From the NCBI RefSeq assembly GCF_003061025.1, contig NZ_QAIL01000141.1, positions 15,059-79,058 of the forward strand: a stretch of 64,000 bases of DNA, read 5' to 3'. The position numbers and the translations under genes are program-made. The stretch is from Pedobacter sp. HMWF019. GTDB lineage: Bacteria; Bacteroidota; Bacteroidia; Sphingobacteriales; Sphingobacteriaceae. Every line of letters starts with the position of its first letter. Position 1 is the stretch's first letter. Shown in pieces: positions 56,252 to 64,000 of the stretch. The notes under the pieces were generated by a model. It was not told the origin of the DNA. It ran no database searches and saw only the letters and a list, made by a program, of their open reading frames with translations.

Positions 56252-58693
56252 ATGTTATTAAAACAAACATTATGCTCTTTTTTGCTCCTTTTTATTGGAA
56301 CAGATCTGTTTGCTCAGCAGGCAGCCAATCACCTCACTTTTAATCGGCCAGCCTCAAGCTATCTTGAAGCTATGCCCCTTGGGAATGGAAGGATAGGTGC
56401 TATGGATTTTGGCGGGACGAATAAAAACAGGATCATTTTAAACGAAAAGTCACTTTGGTCGGGCGGAATCCAGGATGCAGACAACGATAGTGCTCATCTG
56501 TATTTGCCTGAAATTCAGGATTTGCTGCTCAAAGGAGACAATAAAGCTGCCCAGGAATTGCTGCAGAAAAAATTTGTAAGCAAAGGAACAGGAAGCGGTT
56601 ATGGGCAGGGGGCTAATGATCATTACGGATGTTATCAGATCCTTGGTGATTTGTGGATCCAATGGCAGGACACTACTTCAAAGATAAGCGATTACCACCG
56701 CCAGCTGCAACTGGACAAGGCGCTTGCCACAACCACTTGGAAAAGGGGAGGCGTAGAATTTAGCCAGGAAACCTTTGTGAGTATGGCAGGTAATTTTATG
56801 GCCGTAGAAATCAAATCGTCCAAAAAGAATGGAATTGGTTTGTTCCTGAATTTAAGCCGGGCGAAAGATGCTTCTGTCAGCAGAAAACAGAATTTCCTGG
56901 TGATGAAGGGACAATTGCTTAATAAGGACAAAAAGGGTATGCGTTATGCTTCTGCTATTTGTCCGGTGGTTAAAGATGGCAGTGTCCGGTTTAGTGAAAA
57001 AGGGATAGAAATTAAAAATGCCAGTTCAGTAGTGATTTACTTCAGCGCGGCTACAGACTATAATATTGATGATCCAGGTAAGCCTCTTACAGATCCTTTA
57101 TCTGTTATAGCCAATACCATTGAAAAGGCGCTCAAACAAACCTTTATAGCTGCAAAGACAGCACATATACAGGCATATTCGCCATTTTATCAAAGAAGTA
57201 GTTTTACGCTGAACAATCGGCAGCCGGACATCGAAAAGCTCAGTACTGAGGAGAGACTTGCCGCTTTCTCCAAAGGTAATTCAGATGCTCAATTGCCAGT
57301 TTTGTACTATAATTTTGGAAAATATCTGCTGATTTGTTCCTCTCAAAAAGGGACTTTACCAGCTAACCTGCAGGGAATATGGGCACCAGAATACCAAACA
57401 CCATGGAATGGAGATTACCATTTAAATATTAATCTTCAGATGAATTACTGGCTGGCAGAACCTATGGGACTTGGTGACCTGGCAGACCCACTTTTTGAAT
57501 ACACAGCCAGTTTGGTAGCACCTGGGGAAAAAACGGCAAAAGCCTATTATAATGCTCCGGGGTGGGTGGCACATGTGATTGCAAATCCCTGGAAATACAC
57601 TTCGCCGGGAGAAGGAGCTGATTGGGGTTCCACATTAACAGGAGGTGCCTGGCTTTGTGAGCATATTTGGGAACACTATCGTTTTACCGGCGACAAGAAT
57701 TTTTTAAAGAAATACTATCCCGTTCTGAAGGGAGCCGCACAGTTCTTGTCCTCTATTTTAATAAAAGAACCTAAACATGGCTGGTTGGTCACTGCACCAT
57801 CTAATTCACCTGAACATGCCTATATTACACCTGAGGGTTTTGAAGGGAATACCTGTATGGGACCCACTATGGACATGCAGATTTGCCGCGAAGTTTTCGA
57901 TTATACCATAAAAGCTGCAAAAATACTGAACACAGATCCATCCTGGGCAGATAGCCTGCAAATTAAACGTAATGCACTCGCTCCTTTACAAATTGGTGCT
58001 GCGGGTGATGTGAACGAATGGCTGGAAGACTGGAAAGATTCCGATCCCCACCATCGCCACACCTCGCATTTGTATGGCTTACACCCTTACGATGAAATTA
58101 CCCCCTGGGACAGTCCTGAAATGGCTGCTGCGGCCCGTAAAACCCTTGAACAAAGAGGCGATGGAGGAACAGGATGGTCTAAAGCTTGGAAGATCAATTT
58201 CTGGGCGAGACTTGGTGACGGGGACCATGCTCTGGTATTGCTTAAACAACTTCTAAAACCGACAGGGACCTTTAGTGGGGTGAATTACGGAAACGCGGGA
58301 GGAACTTATCCGAACCTCTTTTGTGCACACCCTCCATTTCAGATAGATGGCAATTTCGGCGGAGCTGCCGGGATTGGGGAGATGCTGGTTCAAAGTCAGG
58401 GCAAGGAGGAAGTGATTCGTCTTTTACCGGCTTTACCAGGTAGCAAAGACTGGGCGGACGGTTCTATAAAAGGCTTCAGAACCCGGGGTGGATTTAAGAT
58501 AGACATGAACTGGGAAAATGGCCGGGTAACCCAGGCTGCAATTACAGCCCTGAAGTCGGGGAAATGCCGTCTGCTATTACCTGAAGGCAAAACATTAGAT
58601 CTGAAGATACCCAAAAATCAACTGCAAGAGAAAAACGGAATCTTAGAATTTGCAGCTATTGAAGGAAATACCTACCTGTTGACATCAAAATAG
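56252..58693 (+). CDS. GH95 alpha-L-fucosidase-like enzyme
   Basis: An 813-residue exported enzyme (signal peptide ending near DLFAQQ) with a family-typical N-terminal beta domain (LEAMPLGNGRIGAMDFGG) and (alpha/alpha)6 barrel. By comparison with Bifidobacterium AfcA (from memory), Asn392/Asn394 (DYHLNIN), Glu521 (SNSPEHAY) and Asp699 (QIDGNFGG) match the catalytic set. GH95 includes alpha-1,2-L-fucosidases and some alpha-L-galactosidases; the specificity here is open. GH20 follows after 9 bp. Confidence 0.9.
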   Translation: MLLKQTLCSFLLLFIGTDLFAQQAANHLTFNRPASSYLEAMPLGNGRIGAMDFGGTNKNRIILNEKSLWSGGIQDADNDSAHLYLPEIQDLLLKGDNKAAQELLQKKFVSKGTGSGYGQGANDHYGCYQILGDLWIQWQDTTSKISDYHRQLQLDKALATTTWKRGGVEFSQETFVSMAGNFMAVEIKSSKKNGIGLFLNLSRAKDASVSRKQNFLVMKGQLLNKDKKGMRYASAICPVVKDGSVRFSEKGIEIKNASSVVIYFSAATDYNIDDPGKPLTDPLSVIANTIEKALKQTFIAAKTAHIQAYSPFYQRSSFTLNNRQPDIEKLSTEERLAAFSKGNSDAQLPVLYYNFGKYLLICSSQKGTLPANLQGIWAPEYQTPWNGDYHLNINLQMNYWLAEPMGLGDLADPLFEYTASLVAPGEKTAKAYYNAPGWVAHVIANPWKYTSPGEGADWGSTLTGGAWLCEHIWEHYRFTGDKNFLKKYYPVLKGAAQFLSSILIKEPKHGWLVTAPSNSPEHAYITPEGFEGNTCMGPTMDMQICREVFDYTIKAAKILNTDPSWADSLQIKRNALAPLQIGAAGDVNEWLEDWKDSDPHHRHTSHLYGLHPYDEITPWDSPEMAAAARKTLEQRGDGGTGWSKAWKINFWARLGDGDHALVLLKQLLKPTGTFSGVNYGNAGGTYPNLFCAHPPFQIDGNFGGAAGIGEMLVQSQGKEEVIRLLPALPGSKDWADGSIKGFRTRGGFKIDMNWENGRVTQAAITALKSGKCRLLLPEGKTLDLKIPKNQLQEKNGILEFAAIEGNTYLLTSK

Positions 58694-58702
58694 TATTTAT
58701 AT

Positions 58703-61042
58703 ATGATTAGAATAAAGAATATACCTGTTGGTATCCTGTTCCTACTTTCAGCCCCAATATTTGCCCAAAAGAATAAGCAAAATGTGCCTTTGGTAGCAGA
58801 TATTGGTATCGTTCGTTCAGGTGAAAAAAATATCGTTTTTCCAACGGGGCCAGCGGGATATCAGTTGATCTACCGCGGAAGTGACCGCTCACCTGTTATC
58901 GATAGTACCGGAACCATTACAGCTCCATTGGTTGATACAAAAGTAAATCTCTACTTTCAGTTGATCAGTACAGCTATCGATACACTTAAATATGATGTGT
59001 CTAAACAAGTTCTGATTCCTGGTAAATTTCCGGACAAAGGGACTAACCCACAGCCTTTTGTAATTCCTGCATTGCGAGAATGGCATGGAGGCCAGGGAAG
59101 CTATACATTGAATTCTTCCAGCCGGATTGTTTTAGATCCAGTTAGTGAAAATACTTTGCAAAAAGCAGCAGATATCCTGAAAAAGGAATTGAAGGCGCAA
59201 AGCGGATTTAATTTAAACATCACCTCTGGCAAGCCCCAAAAAGGAGACCTTTATTTAACGCTCGGAGAGAAAGACCGGAGCATAGGAGAAGAAGGATATT
59301 ACTTTAGATCTGATGCGTACCTGACTATAAGTGCACTAAAATATCAGGGATTGTTCTGGGGAACAAGAACATTGCTCCAGCTACTCGAACAGAATAAAAA
59401 TATTCCAAAAGGTGTGGCCAGAGATTATCCTGAATTTAAAGTCAGAGGATTTGTACTGGATGCTGGCCGTAAATTCTTTAGCCTTCAGTTTTTACAGGAT
59501 TACGTAAAACTCATGTCTTACTATAAAATGAATGATTTCCAGGTCCATCTAAATGACAATGGTTTCAAGAAATATTTTGGAGATCAGTGGGACAATACGT
59601 ATTCGGCCTTTCGATTGGAAAACTCAACCTATCCAGGCCTAACGGCTAAAGACGGATCATACTCTAAAAAAGAATTTATTGAATTGCAGCAGCTGGCACA
59701 AGATTATGGCCTTCGGGTTATTCCCGAAATAGATGTTCCTGCGCATGCTCTGGCCTTTACGAAAGTTGTTCCCGAAATAGGGAGCAAGCTTTATGGAATG
59801 GATCATTTAGACTTGAAAAATCCTAAAACCGTTGAAGTCGTTGAAAACGTATTTAAAGAGTATTTAGGTGGCGAACACCCGGTGTTTACCGGAAATGAAA
59901 TACATATTGGAACAGATGAATATGCAAAAAAAGAAGCGGAAGCTTTCCGTGCATTTACTGATCATATGATTAAATATGTACAAGGGTATGGAAAAGAAGT
60001 GAGGGTATGGGGGGCATTGACCCACGCAGCGGGTACAACACCTGTAACTGTTAAAAACGTTACGATGAATACCTGGTACAATGGCTATGCTCAACCTGTA
60101 GAAATGAAGAAACTGGGTTATAAACAAATCAGTACGCCAGACGGGTGGCTGTACATAGTGCCTGCTGCAGGCTATTATTTTGATTACCTGGATTATAAGA
60201 ATATTTATGAGAACTGGAGTCCGCTGCAGATTGGTGAGGTCCGTTTTCCTGCAGGCGATCCGGGGATTATTGGAGGCTCATTTGCAGAATGGAACGATAT
60301 TGTGGGAAATGGAATTACAGAAAAGGACGTACACGACCGTGTTTTTCCGGCGATGCAGGTGGTGGCAGAAAAAATGTGGGGCGGAGATCAAACTATAAAT
60401 ACCTTTGAGGTTTTTGATGCCAAAAGAAAACAAATAGGTGAGGGGCCTTTTTTAAACATCAGAGGTAAAATTGGAAAAGTAAACGAAGCGCTGGTGGCCT
60501 CTTATTCTTTTGATCAGCCTGGTAAAAATATTCTACTGCATCAGGCCGGATATTCAAAAGGAGCAAAAGGGAAGGCGCTAACTTTTACAGGAAAAAACAG
60601 CTTTGCTGAACTTCCTTATAAAGAAATTGGCTATGATTATACGGTTTCTTTCTGGATTAATCCTTCCGGTAATTCAGAAGACAATGTTACTGTTTTCAAA
60701 TCATCGAATTCGGTGGTTAAATTAAAACAGGGCAATACTGGTAAACTAGGTTTCTCGAGGGAAGGGTATGATTATGATTTTGACTATGCCATTCCGGAAA
60801 ATACCTGGACGCATGTGGTGATCTCAGGAACTTCAAAAGGGACTAGCCTGTATATTAATGGGAATTTGCAAAAGCGACTGTATGACAATTGGATACAATT
60901 TGCAGATAAGGAGAAAACAAAGGTTCGTAAAGTGGAAACCTTGTTCTTTCCACTGCAGCAGATTGGAGGATTCAAAGGTCAGTTAGATGAATTGCAAATT
61001 TGGAACAAGGTATTGACAGACCAGGAAATTAGCTCTATGTAA
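58703..61042 (+). CDS. GH20 beta-N-acetylhexosaminidase with C-terminal LamG
   Basis: A 779-residue exported enzyme (signal peptide ending near PIFAQ). After an N-terminal module and the GH20b domain (about 150-235), the GH20 barrel carries Asp405-Glu406 in HIGTDEYAKKE, the substrate-assisted catalytic pair. GTDEY differs from the common GGDE and resembles lacto-N-biosidase-like and some Bacteroidetes members. The C-terminus is a LamG/concanavalin-like domain (about 605-775). Cotranscribed with GH95, suggesting action on fucosylated GlcNAc/GalNAc-containing glycans. Confidence 0.88.
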   Translation: MIRIKNIPVGILFLLSAPIFAQKNKQNVPLVADIGIVRSGEKNIVFPTGPAGYQLIYRGSDRSPVIDSTGTITAPLVDTKVNLYFQLISTAIDTLKYDVSKQVLIPGKFPDKGTNPQPFVIPALREWHGGQGSYTLNSSSRIVLDPVSENTLQKAADILKKELKAQSGFNLNITSGKPQKGDLYLTLGEKDRSIGEEGYYFRSDAYLTISALKYQGLFWGTRTLLQLLEQNKNIPKGVARDYPEFKVRGFVLDAGRKFFSLQFLQDYVKLMSYYKMNDFQVHLNDNGFKKYFGDQWDNTYSAFRLENSTYPGLTAKDGSYSKKEFIELQQLAQDYGLRVIPEIDVPAHALAFTKVVPEIGSKLYGMDHLDLKNPKTVEVVENVFKEYLGGEHPVFTGNEIHIGTDEYAKKEAEAFRAFTDHMIKYVQGYGKEVRVWGALTHAAGTTPVTVKNVTMNTWYNGYAQPVEMKKLGYKQISTPDGWLYIVPAAGYYFDYLDYKNIYENWSPLQIGEVRFPAGDPGIIGGSFAEWNDIVGNGITEKDVHDRVFPAMQVVAEKMWGGDQTINTFEVFDAKRKQIGEGPFLNIRGKIGKVNEALVASYSFDQPGKNILLHQAGYSKGAKGKALTFTGKNSFAELPYKEIGYDYTVSFWINPSGNSEDNVTVFKSSNSVVKLKQGNTGKLGFSREGYDYDFDYAIPENTWTHVVISGTSKGTSLYINGNLQKRLYDNWIQFADKEKTKVRKVETLFFPLQQIGGFKGQLDELQIWNKVLTDQEISSM

Positions 61043-61044
61043 AT

Positions 61045-61638
61045 TTAGCATAAGATCACTCCAAAAATAAGCAGCAGGCCAATTTCAGGATTCTTATGTA
61101 AGTATTCTTTAATAAAGCTGATCGACTTCACCATATGGCTGTTCACAGTAGCTATAGAAATGCCAAGTTCATCGGCTGCCTGCTGGTAAGTTTTACCTTC
61201 CATTTTGCAGAGTATGAAAACTTTTTTTCTGGATTCAGACAATTTATCGATTGCTTGTTGAATGATCGCTGCAGTTTCCTTTCCGATTAAAGCTTCTTCT
61301 GTTTGCATATAATAATCAACAGCATTGATCAGCAGAGTGGCCTGAAGTCTTTTATCTCTGGATACTTTTCTCAGGTAATCGTAAACCAGGTTTTGGGCCA
61401 CAGTATATAGAAAAGCAACAAAAGAATGGTCTATATTGATGAGCCTGCGTTTGTCCCATATTTTAAGAAAAAGGTCCTGCAAGAGTTCTTCTGCAACATC
61501 ATCATCTTTAACAATACTATTGATCTTGCGGTACAACACTTTGGCGTAAGTACTATAGAGCTGATTAAAAGCAGGCTCATCCCCCTGTCTGAATTGCAGG
61601 AGTAATGCTCTTAATTGTGGTTCGCTCAGGGTATCCAT
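61045..61638 (-). CDS. FecI-like ECF sigma-70 factor
   Basis: A 197-residue sigma factor: region 2 (FNQLYSTYAKVLYRKI, DVAEELLQDLFLKIWDKR) and region 4 (KVFILCKMEGKTYQQAADELGIS). It has the short hydrophobic tail common in the Bacteroidetes expansion of FecI-like factors. The divergent FecR gene encodes its likely anti-sigma. Its stop lies 2 bp from that of the convergent GH20. A hairpin ends 4 bp before its ATG. Confidence 0.93.
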   Translation of the reverse strand: MDTLSEPQLRALLLQFRQGDEPAFNQLYSTYAKVLYRKINSIVKDDDVAEELLQDLFLKIWDKRRLINIDHSFVAFLYTVAQNLVYDYLRKVSRDKRLQATLLINAVDYYMQTEEALIGKETAAIIQQAIDKLSESRKKVFILCKMEGKTYQQAADELGISIATVNSHMVKSISFIKEYLHKNPEIGLLLIFGVILC

Positions 61639-61642
61639 GTGT

Positions 61643-61666
61643 GTTTAGGCCTTATCGGGCCTAAAC
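61643..61666 (-). promoter_or_regulatory. Hairpin directly before the sigma factor start codon
   Basis: GTTTAGGCC and GGCCTAAAC form a perfect 9-bp stem with a 6-nt loop. Only 4 nt separate it from the ATG, so in mRNA it would occupy the ribosome-binding position. Either translational control or a DNA palindrome bound by a regulator would fit. Confidence 0.45.
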
Positions 61667-61827
61667 TAAGTAAAAATCATCTTATCCAGTGAATTATTTC
61701 AAAATCCAGCTTCTAAATTTTATTTGATTGTAAATAAGTTGGTTGTATGTTTTTTTTATTTTGGCATCAATGTATTTCTGTTCAGCTACGTATTGCTTTT
61801 ATATCTCTCTGATAAAAGCCTTAACTT

Positions 61828-63027
61828 ATGGATCAGCCCCAGACACTCTTTAACCGTTACATGCAGAATCAATGTACAACAGAAGAAATTCAAGTGCTGA
61901 TGCAGTATTTTTCTTCAGCAGAACAAGGGCCCGAGTTAAAGCAAGCCATTCTTGAAGCATTGGCTAAATCGCCAGTGGTAGAAGAAACAGATGAAGATTG
62001 TCTTGACGAACGCATTAAACGGGTGCAAATCCATCTGAATAACAAGTTCAGTAGCCCATCACGAAAGTTAGGCCCGGTATTTTTTAAATACGCTGCAGCA
62101 GCAGTACTTCTTATAACACTTTCAGTTGGCTATCTTTTCTTTGGCCCTTCAAATAAACAGAATTTAGAGCATCTGGCCGCCGAAAAACAAGATGCCCAAC
62201 CGGGCAGCAATAAAGCCGTACTAACGCTTTCTGACGGTTCCCAGGTTTCCTTAACCGATGCTGATCCGGGTATCCTGGCCAAACAGGCAGGTATCAGCAT
62301 AACAAAAACAAAAGATGGTCAGTTGGTGTATACCGCTCAGACGCAACATCAAGGAGATAAGGTTCTAACAAGTGTTTCTAACAGGATTTCTACTCCACGA
62401 GGTGGGCAATACCGGGTTAATTTACCTGACGGCACTAAAGTATGGCTCAATGCGGCCTCTTCCCTTAAATTCCCAGCAAGTTTTGCAAATGCAGTTAAAC
62501 GCCGAGTTGAGCTTAACGGAGAGGCTTATTTCGAAGTTGCCAAGGATAAAACCAAACCATTTATTGTTGCTACTGGACCTTCGGGCTCTGGTCAGGGGCA
62601 GGAAACAGAAGTGCTGGGAACTCATTTTAACTTAAATAATTATCCTGAACAAGGTCGCACAGTGACCACACTTATGGAGGGAAGTGTGAAAATTACCGGA
62701 ATCAGGACCGGAGCATCAGGTGTACTTAAGCCTGGGCAGCAGTCTGTTTTAGATTGTTGTCTTCAAATCTATCATGCAGATATAGAAGCTGCTATGGACT
62801 GGAAAAATGGAAATTTTTATTTTAATGATGAAAACATTCAAAACATCATGCTGAAACTCTCCCGCTGGTACGATATAGATGTAGAATATAAAGGGAAAGT
62901 ACCTGAGTTTGGTTTTGGCGGTGAAATATCCAGAACCAAAAAGCTCTCAGAAGTATTGAAAGTACTGGAAACAACGGGGGCTGTTCATTTTATTATTGAA
63001 GGAAGGAGGGTAATCGTTATGAATTAA
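61828..63027 (+). CDS. FecR-type anti-sigma factor
   Basis: A 399-residue single-span membrane protein: cytoplasmic sigma-binding N-terminus (about 1-85), helix near 87-110 (YAAAAVLLITLSVGYLFFG), periplasmic FecR domain (about 180-290, GGQYRVNLPDGTKVWLNAASSLKFP) and C-terminal DUF4974 (about 325-395). It would relay a signal from the TonB-dependent receptor encoded downstream to the sigma factor encoded divergently. Confidence 0.94.
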   Translation: MDQPQTLFNRYMQNQCTTEEIQVLMQYFSSAEQGPELKQAILEALAKSPVVEETDEDCLDERIKRVQIHLNNKFSSPSRKLGPVFFKYAAAAVLLITLSVGYLFFGPSNKQNLEHLAAEKQDAQPGSNKAVLTLSDGSQVSLTDADPGILAKQAGISITKTKDGQLVYTAQTQHQGDKVLTSVSNRISTPRGGQYRVNLPDGTKVWLNAASSLKFPASFANAVKRRVELNGEAYFEVAKDKTKPFIVATGPSGSGQGQETEVLGTHFNLNNYPEQGRTVTTLMEGSVKITGIRTGASGVLKPGQQSVLDCCLQIYHADIEAAMDWKNGNFYFNDENIQNIMLKLSRWYDIDVEYKGKVPEFGFGGEISRTKKLSEVLKVLETTGAVHFIIEGRRVIVMN

Positions 63028-63139
63028 TTCTACTTCATAAAAGATGAAAAACCAGGAGTGCTTGGAACCACCCCTGGAATAGTAGTCTGGTGATCAATTC
63101 GCATGCTTCGCACAATTAAACTAACTAAACCAAACCATC

Positions 63140-63158
63140 CCCATGATTTTATCATGGG
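63140..63158 (+). other. Hairpin in the leader of the TonB-dependent receptor gene
   Basis: CCCATGAT, loop TTT, ATCATGGG: a perfect 8-bp stem 14 bp before the first possible start of the receptor gene. It may act in mRNA structure or as weak termination after fecR; its T-run is absent. Confidence 0.35.
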
Positions 63159-63172
63159 CTAAATCCAAATGT

Positions 63173-64000
63173 ATGAATTTTTATGCGCTATTTAAGCACA
63201 GGTATTTTACCCGTGTGGCACAACCATTTGTTCGTGTTATGGATTCGGTTTTAGAGCAAATCCATAAGGCAGATAAAAGAAAACTGATTATGCGATTCAA
63301 CCTAACCGTAATCCTTTTAACCACCTTCCTGCTGCAAGTCAGTGCAGCAGGATATGCCCAAAGGATCAACTTAACCAAAAACAATATATCCTTAACGGAA
63401 GTGTTCAAAGAGATCAGGATCCAGAGCGGATATGATTTTGTGTATGCTACGCCTCAAATTAAACTGGCCAGAAAAGTAGATATTCTGGCAAGAAATGCTT
63501 CTGTATTGGAAGTGTTGGAGCGGTGTTTCATCAACCAGCCTTTTACTTTTGAAATCCAGAACAAAACTATTGTGATCAAAGAGCGTGCTGGTGCCGTTCA
63601 AAACAGAAGAATCAGAGGACAGGTGCTGGACCGGAAAGATGGAAAAGCAATTCCGGGGGCAACAGTTGCTATAAAAGGTACCAGAGCCCTGGTCCAAACA
63701 GATAACTATGGAAAGTTTGTGTTGGATGTGCCTACGGGTGGTACCATTCTGGTTGTCCGTTTCCTGGGGTATAAAACACAGGAAATCCTTTTATCTGATT
63801 TTGAATCTTTTGTCATCAAACTGGATGAGGACCAGCAACTTTTAGACCAGGTGGTGGTATCCACAGGATACCAAACCATTGCCAAAGACAGAGCAACCGG
63901 CTCCTTTTCACAGATCAAACAAGAGGATATGGAGCGAAAGCTGACTTTGAATCTGGTTGATAAAATGGAAGGCATGGCCAGTGGTTTGCTCCTTACAAGT
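63173..64000 (+). CDS. TonB-dependent receptor with secretin/STN domain (partial)
   Basis: The frame is open from ATG 63173 to the window edge (276 codons seen). An unusually long n-region precedes the signal peptide (MRFNLTVILLTTFLLQVSAA, from ATG 63290, which is the alternative start). Then come an STN domain (ISLTEVFKEIRIQSGYDFVY), a carboxypeptidase-regulatory-like domain (IRGQVLDRKDGKAIPGATV) and a TonB-box/plug start (DQVVVSTGYQTIAKDRATG). The STN domain marks a transducer that signals through FecR and FecI. A SusD partner is expected beyond the edge. Confidence 0.93.
   Translation, partial: MNFYALFKHRYFTRVAQPFVRVMDSVLEQIHKADKRKLIMRFNLTVILLTTFLLQVSAAGYAQRINLTKNNISLTEVFKEIRIQSGYDFVYATPQIKLARKVDILARNASVLEVLERCFINQPFTFEIQNKTIVIKERAGAVQNRRIRGQVLDRKDGKAIPGATVAIKGTRALVQTDNYGKFVLDVPTGGTILVVRFLGYKTQEILLSDFESFVIKLDEDQQLLDQVVVSTGYQTIAKDRATGSFSQIKQEDMERKLTLNLVDKMEGMASGLLLTS

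Noticed and set aside
1-64000. CRISPR arrays, prophage or insertion sequences
   Set aside because: No regularly spaced repeats, cas, transposase, integrase or phage structural genes were seen on either strand.

Overview
The window looks like a chromosome segment of a Sphingobacteriaceae bacterium, probably Pedobacter or a close relative. The evidence is SusC/SusD pairs, a hybrid two-component regulator, FecI/FecR-type sigma and anti-sigma genes, type IX secretion (T9SS) parts, Bacteroidetes-style promoters (TTG-N18/19-TAnnTTTG) and many Bacteroidetes-only DUF families. No rRNA, CRISPR, phage or insertion sequence was seen. Two tRNA genes are present (Cys GCA and Arg CCG).

Layout. 1-4530: a large nested hairpin, an HsdR-N-like protein, holA and a secreted zinc metalloprotease. 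4552-25378: a complete polysaccharide utilisation locus (PUL) with a GH110 enzyme translationally coupled to a hybrid two-component system on the minus strand. Diverging from it are a GH2 enzyme, a second GH110, a LamG/beta-helix/Ig/type-B T9SS-sorted protein with its own PorP/SprF partner, then SusC, SusD and a DUF1735/DUF5013 surface lipoprotein. 25380-25840: remains of a Na+/solute symporter. 25990-48316: mostly housekeeping genes (EVE protein, antiporter, thioesterase, alpha-amylase, T9SS plug protein, ABC-F, pyrD, tRNA-Cys plus a 58-residue protein, TrmH-type methyltransferase, TamL-like protein, patatin, TspO, tRNA-Arg, LytS/LytTR pair, mgtE, ychF). 48383-56143: a heavy-metal RND efflux operon with its two-component system. 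56252-64000: GH95 and GH20 enzymes, then a FecI-type sigma factor, FecR anti-sigma and the start of a TonB-dependent receptor that runs off the window.

How the PUL may work (inference). SusC/D and the DUF1735 lipoprotein would capture and import a galactose-containing glycan. GH2 and GH110 enzymes would remove beta- and alpha-1,3-linked galactose, and the hybrid sensor would sense a fragment and activate two promoters. The strongest observations are: (1) all three beta-helix proteins carry the same Asp-x22-Asp-Asp spacing as the reported GH110 catalytic triad, including the large T9SS-exported one, which is otherwise very divergent; (2) the GH2 and SusC promoters share a three-part element with identical spacing (TTGTTAC-N14-TTGTTAC-N28-CAATAACATTGT), a candidate operator for the hybrid regulator; (3) four TTTAAT boxes at exact 11-bp intervals lie upstream of the RND operon.
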